Source: Agarophyton chilense (lineage: Eukaryota > Rhodophyta > Florideophyceae > Gracilariales > Gracilariaceae). Taken from it: a stretch of DNA of 64,000 nucleotides. The stretch lies in NCBI GenBank assembly GCA_030374765.1, contig JARGXX010000088.1, positions 1,798,001 through 1,862,000 on the forward strand, written 5' to 3'. Positions 1 through 9,232 of this stretch are shown in pieces (position 1 is the stretch's first letter; each line of letters begins with the position of its first letter). A model generated the notes under the pieces. The model saw only the letters and a program-made list of their open reading frames with translations, did not search any database and had not been told where the DNA came from. Both the position numbers and the translations under genes were made by a program.

Positions 1-173
1 GTAGCGTTGATCACTTCTCTCTGAAGCACGACCTCATCCAGCATATCTGGGCCCGTTCGAATAGACAGGAGGACCAGAGCATAGAAGGGGAAGTATTCAG
101 AACGCACTCATTGCAGTAAATATTCATTTACTCATTAAGACAACGCCACAATGCGCAGCAAACGAAAGGGGGT

Positions 174-191
174 CCGGGGGTTCTCCCCCGG
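174..191. repeat. Short perfect GC hairpin
   Basis: Seven-base perfect stem (CCGGGGG/CCCCCGG) around a TTCT loop, inside a G-rich stretch. No gene is visible from 1 to 268 and the role is unknown; it could be a transcript end structure for the minus-strand gene next to it, but that is a guess. Confidence 0.4.
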
Positions 192-268
192 CGTGGTGGG
201 GGGGAGGGGCACGAACCCCCGAAAGAAATTTCGCAAACGAGACTGTACTTCTGCCCTCCTAACGCTCC

Positions 269-1174
269 TCACGACCTCTCGGCGGGGCCCGCTGGGGATG
301 CGGCTAACTCCTGCTCAGTACTCGTAGTCCGCGTTTCAGTCATCGTTTCTTGTGTAGGGCCTTGAGTGGCACTACTGACCTCGCTCTGGGCAAGACGAGC
401 TCGTTTCTGGACGTTCGCAAGATATGTTTTGCGCAGCGCATCGAAGAATGCTTCCGTTTCCGGCTTCCCCTGGCATCCAGGGAGCGAGAATATGGCTATG
501 GCGTTCTTCTCTTCCAGTATTTCTGATTTGCGCTTCGAAGATGATGCCAAGGATCGGACAGCCTGCGTGCGCAATTTCTCCTGCTTGATAATCTTTGCGC
601 TGCGACTTCCTATTCCGAAACGATCATCTGCTTTACGTTGAGGCTTCCTCGGTGTACTACGTGGTGACAGCTCTCTAGAGCTATCGCCGTCATCTTGTAC
701 TTGGTCACCGCTCTGAGAGGATTCTGTGGATGGCGGAGCACACCACTTAGGGTGTTGGCGAAGCACCTTCCAAGCATCAAATTAAAGCCACTTTCTCACA
801 TCAAAGTCCTTAAAATCGTAGGACATATTGTTCGTCTTTCCAAGATGGATACTCACCGCCATTGCGGCCACGTTCATTTCTGATACCCCAGTCGAGTTTT
901 ATGCCTGCGCTCTACACATTGCAACCCGAAATTTCTGAACATCTGCAGACATGTCGGAGAAGTGTTGCGCAATGCTGTTTGTTGTTCGAGATCCATACCT
1001 ACCTTCCGGCACGCAGGATGGCTCTGGCCCAAGTTCGATGAAGCGCCGTTTGACTGTATTCATAAACACTTTTCGTGTTTGATCTACACCAGCGATGGGG
1101 TCTTCTGAATCTGCCACCCACGCCTTGGCGAGCGTTCGGTTCTCCAACAGGTCCCAGCTCTTCCCACGACCCAT
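269..1174 (-). pseudogene. Myb/SANT-like (trihelix, NAM-associated type) protein, broken by two in-frame stops
   Basis: The minus strand reads as one frame from ATG at 1174 to a stop at 269, interrupted by TAA at 899-901 and another TAA near 782-784. The pieces on both sides match one family pattern. The N-terminal part has a Myb/SANT-like helix set (SWDLLENRTLAKAWV, then a DPI..D.....F motif), the middle has a GVSE motif, and the C-terminal part has AWKVLRQHPKWC, which is the typical tail of the plant NAM-associated/Myb-SANT-like family. The second half is Ser/Thr and Lys/Arg rich. Family members are DNA-binding proteins often derived from, or partners of, PIF/Harbinger transposases. The alignment runs straight across both TAA codons, so introns are not needed to explain them. 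Whether the gene is dead or rescued by splicing cannot be told from sequence alone. Confidence 0.6.
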
Positions 1175-1371
1175 AATAGCGAGGGAATGGCTGAGCTCGG
1201 AAGTGGCGGAGGAGGTGAGGGCAACGGAAGGAGCAAGGGTTTTTGTTGCGGAGCAGAACGTGCAAGGGTGTTTGTGTTTTGGAACGGGCGGTTGGCGCCA
1301 AAACGTTTCTTGGCTGTCCAATCACGAGAGCCATACTGGCATATCTATTCGTTCCATTAGATTCACTTCAG

Positions 1372-1448
1372 CCTCTATTGGGGGGTCCAATAGAGGAAAT
1401 TTGGCATCTAAAGAAAAGGGAAATGAAAAGGATAGATTTCATTTCCCG
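1372..1448. repeat. Two adjacent perfect palindromes upstream of the Myb/SANT-like locus
   Basis: Positions 1372-1381 and 1387-1396 form a 10-bp perfect stem (CCTCTATTGG/CCAATAGAGG). A second 11-bp stem (GGGAAATGAAA/TTTCATTTCCC) spans about 1419-1448. Further palindromic, CCGCGG-containing sequence follows to about 1515. The pattern resembles a MITE-like repeat between the divergent starts of the Myb/SANT-like locus and the MON1-like gene, but no target duplication was identified. Confidence 0.45.
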
Positions 1449-1748
1449 CGGTAGAGTTGCATTTTGCCCCGCGGCATGAAAATCCTGGATAGATTTACTG
1501 CGGTAGAGATGCTCTAACAGTTGGATGATCTGATATGTTCTGACAAGAAACGCCTGTTAATTGACTTCAACGGCCATTGGGCTTTCTGTGCGAATATCCC
1601 ACTGAATCTTTCCCACAGAACGCTCTCAGTTTGGAAATCATCAGGGCTCCCGAGCACCAAAGCGAAGGTCAAGTCTGATACAACGATACTCTATAAATAA
1701 TGTATACAACCCGTAACTTGAAAACTGTCACCAGAACCAGTGAGCACC

Positions 1749-3206
1749 ATGTCGTCGGAGAAAGACGAGTCGTTTTGGGCCCGAATGAACCACGCATCTT
1801 CTGAGCATGATCTACCTCAAATGTCTGCAACGCCCAAGGCGCCAGTCATCGCCCCCCTCGAAATCGTAATCTGCACGCACGCCGGAAAGCCTCTTGCAAA
1901 CTACACATTTCCTCACGAACTTCCTCAACGCCCATTACAGTCATTGGGTACACTATCGGCCGCCCTCGTTGCATTTCAAGCTCAAAATGCGGTTCGCGAT
2001 GTAACTAGTCCGAATGGAAGAGCTGTGTTGGTTGTTCACAAATGCTTTCACGCAACAGCATTTACCCAGGATCCGCGCTTTCCAGTTACGCTTCTCAGAA
2101 CTCTGGTGCGAAGTGCTCTAACAACGGTGTACTCCACTCTGTCATCGGCAATTATTTCCCATCTTTATTCGTTTCCTAACACAGACACGAGAAATCTAAC
2201 GTCTATAGTCACGCCCTTACTTTACACGGTTTTGCTCGATGTAATAACATACCCACTCCCGCATGTTATCCAAAAACCTGTCACCTTGCCGGCGCCAGTT
2301 TCTACCGTGCGGACTCCCATAGCACCATTGCTCCATTCAGCTCTGATCAAATTCTCGTCCATGACGCACGCGTTGGTAATGACTGCATGCGCTCCGTTTC
2401 CTCGTCGTTTGGTCTCCGTCGCACATCCGGCAAATTTTCAGCTTTCCGACGCCGACTTGCTCACCGTCATGAGCATTCCACCGTACCGCGTGGACGCAGA
2501 ATGCGAGATACCAGAAAGGTTGTTTCTGCACGCTGGCGGTTTTCGAACGCCATGCAGGTTGTTTACTCGCTCTTTCGAGCTGCGGCTGGACCCTGATGAC
2601 TATGAGATATTCAAAGAAGCAGTCGGGGGTTCAGAATGGCGCCCGGAATGGACCTGTGCCGGCAGCGGGGACGTCGTGTGGTTGATTGCGCTATCGACGC
2701 CAATGTCGGATGAAGGCGACTTATTTCTTGACTACGTTGAACACCTTCTTGATCGTTCAACAGCTGCACGTGACTTGATGATAAGCATGGAGAAGGCGTG
2801 GACCCTGGACGATATTGACGGGATCGGCAGTGTCAAGCACCACATTAAAGGGATCGTTCTTATCGACGAACATCGAATTGTTGGCACAATTGGCGCGTTT
2901 GCACACGCGAACGGGGTTGGAATGATCCGTTGCTTGCTTCAACCCGGCGAGCTGGGCGTAGAGCGGAGCGCAAATTGGACCGCAGTCCATTTGGCGCATG
3001 AGAAGCTGCGGGCGGTTTGTTGGGGAAAGAGGTACATTGTGTGCGCGGACGATGCTATGACAGTGCAAGAGGTTGTGAGCTTAATGCAGGAGAAGATCAT
3101 TCCCTGGGTGAAGAGGTTTACCGAGTCGCTTACGCCGGGTCAAGATCGCGTTACAGTGCAGCCGGCAACTCCGTTATCAGGAATGTTATCACCGTTTGAC
3201 TCGTAA
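1749..3206 (+). CDS. MON1: MON1/SAND-like vacuolar fusion protein
   Basis: Single-exon gene, about 485 aa, starting at the ATG at 1749; the open frame extends a few codons upstream but without an ATG. The N-terminal half has the longin-type pattern of MON1: a strand with THAGKPLANY (like the SSAGKPIYSR stretch of MON1), a helix (LGTLSAALVAFQAQ) that matches the ...MGVMQALVSF helix, then a strand with RAVLVVHKCFHATAF and a long helix LLRTLVRSALTTVYSTLSSAI. Further longin-like segments follow to the C-terminus. In the family, MON1 with CCZ1 is the guanine-nucleotide exchange factor that activates Rab7 on late endosomes and vacuoles. It is convergent with the aminotransferase gene 112 bp away. 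The call rests on pattern memory; another longin-domain protein is the main alternative. Confidence 0.65.
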   Translation: MSSEKDESFWARMNHASSEHDLPQMSATPKAPVIAPLEIVICTHAGKPLANYTFPHELPQRPLQSLGTLSAALVAFQAQNAVRDVTSPNGRAVLVVHKCFHATAFTQDPRFPVTLLRTLVRSALTTVYSTLSSAIISHLYSFPNTDTRNLTSIVTPLLYTVLLDVITYPLPHVIQKPVTLPAPVSTVRTPIAPLLHSALIKFSSMTHALVMTACAPFPRRLVSVAHPANFQLSDADLLTVMSIPPYRVDAECEIPERLFLHAGGFRTPCRLFTRSFELRLDPDDYEIFKEAVGGSEWRPEWTCAGSGDVVWLIALSTPMSDEGDLFLDYVEHLLDRSTAARDLMISMEKAWTLDDIDGIGSVKHHIKGIVLIDEHRIVGTIGAFAHANGVGMIRCLLQPGELGVERSANWTAVHLAHEKLRAVCWGKRYIVCADDAMTVQEVVSLMQEKIIPWVKRFTESLTPGQDRVTVQPATPLSGMLSPFDS

Positions 3207-3318
3207 CAGTGAAATGAGCGCCCTCGGCGATTACTGACACTAGAAAATTGTCACCCGGGTGAGAGGTTGGGACGCGATTGGTACGTGTGGTATGGGGTGG
3301 TTTCGTTTTGGGGGAGAA

Positions 3319-4682
3319 TCAGGAGGTCTGATTGTAAAGTGTGATTGCTTCCCCAATGCGACGGACGCCTTGTTCGAGCTGTTGGTCGGTGACAAAGGCG
3401 AAGCAGAGGCGAATGCAATTGTGGAAGCGGTCCCCGTCACTCGAGAAGAGGCGACCGGTGAAGAAGGAGACACCGAGTTGGTTTGCCAATTGGAGCAACC
3501 GCTCAGCGTCGAACCGCTCCGGGAGGGTAATGAAGCAGAAGAAACCTCCCTCAGGAGTGTAATAGTGAAGAGATTCGCCAAGGCGTAGAGCGGGACTAAT
3601 GTATCGGTCAATGTCTTGACAAAGCTGGGTGGAAGCGGCCTTGTAATGGGCGCGAAGGGTGTGGATCTGATTGTGAACGACTCGGGACTCTATCATCTCA
3701 GAGACTACGGCGGAGGCGAAGGGGTTGAGCCCGCCGCCGGATCTGATTGGACCAGAATCGAGCATGCGTTGAATGTGGCGCGGGTTGGAGGTGAGCCAGC
3801 CGAGGCGCAGTCCCGGGCCCAGAATCTTGCTGAAGGAATTGAGGGCGAAAACGGTAGGGTTTTCGGGGTCGTCGTACTCGTACAGACTGGTTGGCAAGTC
3901 GGGATGGAAAGTGAGGAAATGGTACACCTCATCGGCAACGATCTTGAAGCCGTACTGGCGCGAGAGCTCGAGGAGCTTTTTCTTTCGGGGCTCGGACATG
4001 GAGACTCCGGTGGGGTTGTTGGCGATGGGCACGGTGTACACGAGGCTAGGGCGCTGACCGCGCAGCAACCTCTGCTCAATGCAGTCCACATCGAGGCCGT
4101 GGCGATCGGTGGGAATCTCGACGACGTCGAGATGGCAGTCCCTGAATGAGTAGTAGGCTAGAAAGTAGCCGGGGGAGTCGACGAAGACGGTTTGGCTGTG
4201 CTTGGTGTAGAGCTGGCAGACGAGGGCGAGGGCTGGGCCCGATCCAGTGGTGATAAGAATATGATCCGGGCTGATAGCGGCGGCAGGACGGGAGCAGTGG
4301 TCTGCAAAGAGACGCGCGATCTGGCGACGGAGGTGCAAGTGGCCCTGATTGAGGCCGTACTGCAAGAGGGTGACGTGAGCATCAGGGCGGCACGCGGCAG
4401 TGTTAAAGGCGAGGCGGAGCTGGCGCAGCGGCAGCAGGCTCGGGCTGGGGTGGCCCTGTTTATCAGATGTTTTCAGGGTGCATTCAGTGTGCGACGGAAC
4501 GGCGGTGGTGAGCGCGGGGCTGGGGGCGGACGATGGCTCTACAAAGGCGGCGGCTGCGGTTCACGTACCTTGCCGAGATTGATTGTGGCGGGTGGCGCGG
4601 CGTTGGCGGCGACGCGCGCCGAGGTGGCGCTGGCGGCGGGGCGTGTGGCAGGGCGCAGCACGCGCGCGGCGGCGCGGTTCAT
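3319..4682 (-). CDS. Class I/II PLP-dependent aminotransferase, probably mitochondrial, two exons
   Basis: Exon 1 is 4569-4682 and exon 2 is 3319-4455, with a 113-nt GT-AG intron (4456-4568; donor AAG/GTACGT, acceptor AACAG/GGC). The splice keeps the frame and gives about 416 aa. The first 38 residues are Ala/Arg rich without acidic residues, a mitochondrial-type presequence. After it come the fold-type I features: PSPSLLPL near the start, ITTGSGPALALV in the cofactor-binding region, NNPTG, ADEVYHFLTF, and SFSKILGPGLRLGW with the Schiff-base lysine. The pattern is closest to the LysN/2-aminoadipate and kynurenine aminotransferase group, often annotated in eukaryotes as MocR-like aminotransferase-domain proteins. 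The exact substrate cannot be read from sequence. All catalytic landmarks are present and no break is visible. Confidence 0.85.
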
Positions 4683-4862
4683 GGCGGGCTAGGGCGGGGC
4701 GTAGGGGAGGTGGTGGAAGGGGGTAGAGGGGAGGGACCAACCGGGAGGGGGCAGATAATCTCGTCGCAGAAACTAATGTTGGGCTGCAGTGGATGATGTA
4801 CGAAGGTACGACGGTTGTACAATGGATGTGGTAGTCTGTGGTAGTAAAGGATATGCAAGGGT

Positions 4863-4894
4863 TAGATTGCTAGATTGCTAGATTGCTAGATTGC
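4863..4894. repeat. Tandem 8-bp repeat, four copies
   Basis: Four exact head-to-tail copies of TAGATTGC in the spacer between the aminotransferase start and the next plus-strand gene. The rest of 4683-5065 shows no gene. Confidence 0.9.
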
Positions 4895-5065
4895 CACCAC
4901 GTACATATGTTATGCTGCGTGCGCCAAGTTGACACGTTCTCAGGGTGGGAGGCGGCGGGCTGCACATTGTGTGTGTAAGTTACGAAGGTGGTGGCGCACT
5001 CGTGCGCACGTTGTAGCGCGCGCGTCGTCGGTGCGCACCGTCCATCGTTATCGCGGCGCGCGCCC

Positions 5066-5527
5066 ATGATACAGCTGCTGGCACTGCTAGTAGTGCTCGG
5101 TGCGCCACTATCGATGCTACAGCGCGCGCAGCGGCGGCGTAACAAGGACGCGCGCCCGCGGCTAAGCGCGGCAGCAAGCTACGATCCAACGCCGCCGTCG
5201 CGTCATCTCAGCGCGCGCAGCCTACAAAACGACGCGTGGCGCTCGCGACGCGACGCGCTTAACGTCGATGTGTGGCAGCGACAGCGCGACGCGCTACGGA
5301 GCGCCGACGCGGCGGTTGCGCTGCGCGGTCGCATGCGCGCGTTGACGGCGGGCCGTCAACGCTTTGTGGCGCGCCGCCTCGACGGGCGCGAGAGTGTCTC
5401 TGTGGGGTGGCACGACTGGCGGCGGCGTCGCGAGTGCGACAATGCGCGCGTGGCGGGCCGGTCGCTGGCGCGCGTCGAGGCCGCCGTGGCGGCCGAGCTG
5501 CGCGCGTCCGCCTCCGAGAAGCGCTAG
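5066..5527 (+). CDS. Hypothetical small protein with N-terminal membrane anchor
   Basis: Open frame of 153 aa from the ATG at 5066. Residues 1-18 (MIQLLALLVVLGAPLSML) form a strong hydrophobic segment followed at once by QRAQRRRN, the layout of a signal anchor or signal peptide. The rest is very rich in Arg and Ala with several Trp (GWHDWRRRRECDN) and looks helical. No family recognised. The region is extremely GCG-rich, which favours long chance frames, so the gene is uncertain; the clean hydrophobic start right after the ATG is the best argument for it. Confidence 0.4.
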   Translation: MIQLLALLVVLGAPLSMLQRAQRRRNKDARPRLSAAASYDPTPPSRHLSARSLQNDAWRSRRDALNVDVWQRQRDALRSADAAVALRGRMRALTAGRQRFVARRLDGRESVSVGWHDWRRRRECDNARVAGRSLARVEAAVAAELRASASEKR

Positions 5528-5810
5528 ACACCAGTGGCGCGTGTAGCACCAACGCTCTCATCGTTATCAATCAAACTAGGGCAACCCCCAGGTGCGCCAT
5601 GTGAAAGGTTTACCTTAGATAACTTGCCAGCGGCCTTCGCTCCGCTACGCGCGCTACGCACGCTGCGCGCGTCTGTTCCGCAAATGGCGCGCACCGAAAA
5701 AAGAAAATCGCCGCCTACCAAACGCTTCCCGCCACGCACCACGCGCTCGCCCTTGGCGCCAAGCTGCGCTTCCGCTCCGCCCGTTCCTTCTTAAACCCCC
5801 GCGTTCTGCT

Positions 5811-6060
5811 CCTGCTCCCCCTTCCGTTTGCTCCCTCTACCCTCCTCCTGACGCTCCCTCCCCCGCCTTCCCCCGCCCTCTCCCTCCCTCTCCCTCCCTC
5901 CCTCTCCCTCCCTCCCTCTCCCTCCCCCTCCCTCCGTCCTGCTCCCTCCGTCCCGTTCCGTCCTGCTCCCTCACTCCCGCTCCGTCCCGCTCACCCCCGC
6001 TCCTCGTTTCCCTCCCCTTCCGATCCTCGGCTCTCCTCCGTTCACCTTCGTTCATCCAGG
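5811..6060 (+). promoter_or_regulatory. Long pyrimidine tract upstream of the DTL/CDT2 gene
   Basis: About 240 bp almost purely C and T (CCCTCCCTCTCC-type runs), ending some 50 bp before the ATG at 6112. It occupies the expected promoter and 5' UTR position. No TATA box was found. A role in transcription start or open chromatin is inference. Confidence 0.5.
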
Positions 6061-6111
6061 CACCACCCTGCCTCCTCACATCCGCCTCTTCTCACTTCAC
6101 TAACAGCAACC

Positions 6112-7840
6112 ATGGATGACTACTATTACGCCCCCACTATTTTCGCCGCCGTGCGAGCCCGTGAGATGGGCACTCGCCTATCCAGTACGTTTCACCATCC
6201 CCCACCGCCCCCTTGCACTCCCGCCCCGTCCCACAACCTAACCCGTCCTCCCTCCCCTCCACACAGGATTCGACAACCATTTGCTGGGAGCGCTTCGCAC
6301 CACCGCTGACGACGAGTACTCTTTCTGGAACGTCGACCAATCTGCATCCCCATCCGCCATCCCGCCCTTCGCCATCCACTTTTCAAACACCGCGCTGCAC
6401 GGCCACGCGCTTCTGGCCGCCGACGAGGACGGCATTATCACCATTCTCGACACACGTCGCTCGCTCCGTCTCCAGCTCCACGCGTACCCACTCTCCCCGG
6501 ACGCTCCGCCGTCGCGCTTTCGCGCCCATACCAACGCTATCTTCGATGCCGTTTGGATCAATGCCGACCGCGACATAGCCACCGCTTCGGGTGACACCAC
6601 AGCGCGTGTGTTTGACATCGAGCACAACATTCGCAAGGCCACCTGTCGCGGTGCCTCCGGCAGCGTCAAGGCTGTTCGAAACCTCGCCGACTCTGCCTAC
6701 GTCCTGGCCACCGCCGCCCGCGATGGTTCCATCCGAATCTATGATATTCGCTGTCCGACCCGCAGCGACCCTTTCTTAGGCTATGAGAGCTACAACACTC
6801 CATTGCTGCGCATCGACAAGGCGCACGCCCGCCCGCCACACCCAACCCCTACTGTCACCACCGCCAGCGGTAGGAAGAGACGCCGCACCGACCAGCACGC
6901 TGTGGACGGCGGTAGCGTCACCGCCTTGGTCACTGTGCCCACCCGCTCCAACTACTTTCTCACCGCTGGCGCCGCCGACGGTACCATCAAGCTGTGGGAC
7001 CTGCGCAAAATCAGTTCGCCGGACCACGACCACCTCATCAACTTTGCGCACCCAGGCGAGCAGCGCCAATGGGAGCACGGCATGCGACGAAGGCAATACG
7101 GTATTGCGTCGCTGGACGTAGACCCCACCGGGTCGCGCCTCATCGCCTCCGGCACCGACAGCTCAATTTACATGTACGACGTGCGCGACCTCAATCTTGG
7201 CTACTCGTGCATGCTCACCGGTCACAAACAAACATCGTTCTATATCCGAGCCAAGTTCAGCCCGTGCGGCCGTTTCGTGGGCTCGGGCTCGTCAGATAGT
7301 AAGGTGTATTTATGGGACACGCTGCGTCCAAGCAAGCACGCACGGCTTGACCCCGTACTCATGCTAGACGGTCACCGCGGCGGCGACGCCGCCGGCGTCG
7401 ATTGGTGCAAGACCGAACCGCAAAAGCTCGTGTCGTACTCAGACGACTCCACCGTGAAGCTGTGGAAGAAGAAAGCCGGGTGCACCGCCGGCCCTGTCAA
7501 GAATGGCGGTGACGACATCTTCATGGGCGCGCGGAGGGTGGAGACAAGAAGCAACGCGGAGCCTGTGAAGGGCAGAGCGCTGGGAACTCGCCGGCTGAGA
7601 GACTCTGATATTCGCTCCTACTTCAAGGGCGTTGTTTCAGGGCCGGTGCGCGCCTCGTCCAGCGAGGACACCGATGGTAGCTCGATGCCGGGCTCGCCAA
7701 TCGACTCGGCTGAGCCCGACTCGCCGGCGCCGCCTACGCCTCCGCCGCCGACCGCCGCCGACCGCGCCGCCGGCTTGCGAGTTGGCGCTTCGCGAAGGAG
7801 ACAAAATTACGCAAGATACCCTGAGCATCAGTTTTCATAG
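6112..7840 (+). CDS. DTL: WD40 protein, DTL/CDT2 (denticleless) homologue, two exons
   Basis: Exon 1 is 6112-6184 and exon 2 is 6267-7840, joined over an 82-nt GT-AG intron (donor A/GTACGT, acceptor CACAG/GA); about 548 aa. The body is a WD40 propeller: DGIITILDTRRS, GDTTARVFDIEHN, RDGSIRIYDIRC, ADGTIKLWDLRK, TDSSIYMYDVRDLN, SDSKVYLWDT and DDSTVKLWKKK. The LTGHKQTSFYIRAKFSPCGRF stretch resembles the CDT2 signature around the sixth blade. In the family, CDT2 is the substrate receptor of the CUL4-DDB1 ubiquitin ligase that destroys CDT1 and other PCNA-bound proteins during replication. The long C-terminal tail is Ser/Pro rich and holds a DIRSYFKG segment that could be a non-canonical PCNA-binding motif. 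The gene is intact. Confidence 0.8.
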
Positions 7841-8358
7841 CATGTAGGTTGGCTTGGCGGACGCACCGACGAGGCGTAGGACCTTTTCTGTCTTTTACGA
7901 ATGTGACTAACTTACGTTTGGCTGCCGAACGAAAGCACTGCGCATCGACCAAGTCACGGCGAGCTTTGTGTTGCTGCGGCAATCGTAAAGAGAAAGTTGT
8001 GTACGTGGACGTATATGACTGGACGGTGCCCAATGTGATCTCGGCTTCGCCGTGGCTCCCGTTACGCGTTCTATTACTGTATGACGTAACCTATACTTCA
8101 CTGCTGGGTACAAAGGAAACTGCCGCTCTTGGTCACGTGTCTAAATTTGTGCACACTATTTTTTCTCCCGTTTGCATTGCATATCGAGGCGGCGCAGACG
8201 ATGAAGGTTTCACGTCCAGCTCTGTGATCCTTTTTGTTTCCGATCACGGAGCTCACCAGCGCACCCTGCCTTTCCTCGCTCCCCCTTCCCCCCCACTTCA
8301 ATGCATCTTTCATCTCCCCGCTCATCTCGCGCTCGTTCGTTTACAGTGTCGTACCATC

Positions 8359-9225
8359 ATGGTCATCACCACCCAACCGTCGTCCTTCATAGCCAACCCG
8401 CTCCCGCGCCCTCTCTCTTTTCCGTTCCCCGCCGCTCTCTCGCCGCGCTGCCAGATAGGCGGTCGCGACCAGTTCGGCCAATATGCAGCCCGCGACTCCG
8501 CGCGTCTTGATGAGCAGAGACAAATCGCCCAAGCCCAGCCACACCTCGAACATCACCACCACATCCTTCTCAACCAAGGCTCCGCAAAAGCCTTTCTCCC
8601 CGCCGCAAAACGATTCTTAAACGCGCTTCAAACCGACCCAAAGTGGACCACCGCCGAGCAACGCCTGTGGCTGCTGCGCTCCACAGCCGACCCCACATTT
8701 GGATCGTTGCACGGCGAGCCCTTCCCGCCGCGTGTGCAGCTCGTGCATCAGCCGGGGAGGGGTGAGGCAGAGGGGGCGTCGGCCTCGCACGCTGTGCAGT
8801 CCTGGGTAAGAGCGTTGGATAGGGCTGGTCATGCACTGTCCTCTTTTACTTCACACACCGCTACATTTGCTCATTGGGCACAATTTCTGAAAGGCACGGG
8901 CTTTGAAACATTGCAATCGCACCATTTGGTCGCCACAGAGATCATAAACGCCGACTGGACCAACGCGGATACCATACCTTCCTTGCGCCAATGTCTTTTG
9001 CAACACGCTGATCTCTCCACGCAACACGGCCAGGCGCTTTTTTTCAGTGTTCTACAAAGTGTCATGGAGCCTACGTGCTTCAAGACGCTTGAAGTATACA
9101 ACTCTATCGACGAACTTAAACAACACTTACATCAGTTCGACAACCAATTTGATGAAGAAGTTGCTCCGTTCCGGGCGGCGGTGAGTCGCGTACGGCAGTT
9201 GTACACCTGCATCGGTGCGCTGTGA
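8359..9225 (+). CDS. Unrecognised 288-aa protein
   Basis: The frame is open from 7849, but the first ATG in it is at 8359, so the start is placed there; 7841-8358 is then the spacer and leader. The protein has a Pro/Ser-rich first 40 residues, a His-rich stretch (LEHHHHILLNQ) and then an apparently all-helical body with many Trp and Gln (KWTTAEQRLWLLRST, SWVRALDRAGHALSSF). The C-terminal 40 residues are strongly helical (LKQHLHQFDNQFDEEV). No signal peptide or membrane segment is seen and no family is recognised. Its stop lies 7 nt from the stop of COQ2 on the other strand. Confidence 0.6.
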   Translation: MVITTQPSSFIANPLPRPLSFPFPAALSPRCQIGGRDQFGQYAARDSARLDEQRQIAQAQPHLEHHHHILLNQGSAKAFLPAAKRFLNALQTDPKWTTAEQRLWLLRSTADPTFGSLHGEPFPPRVQLVHQPGRGEAEGASASHAVQSWVRALDRAGHALSSFTSHTATFAHWAQFLKGTGFETLQSHHLVATEIINADWTNADTIPSLRQCLLQHADLSTQHGQALFFSVLQSVMEPTCFKTLEVYNSIDELKQHLHQFDNQFDEEVAPFRAAVSRVRQLYTCIGAL

Positions 9226-9232
9226 AAACCCT

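Noticed and set aside
780..901. Introns or stop-codon reassignment explaining the two TAA codons in the Myb/SANT-like gene
   Set aside because: Family-like sequence is continuous through the region, which does not need an intron, and other genes here (for example MON1-like and COQ2) end normally at TAA.
3616..4692. Plus-strand open frames opposite the aminotransferase
   Set aside because: They mirror the conserved aminotransferase exons and show only Gly/Val/Glu-rich shadow composition.
7849..8358. An N-terminal extension of the 288-aa unknown protein
   Set aside because: The frame is open but begins at a non-ATG codon and has no ATG before 8359; the sequence looks like spacer and leader.
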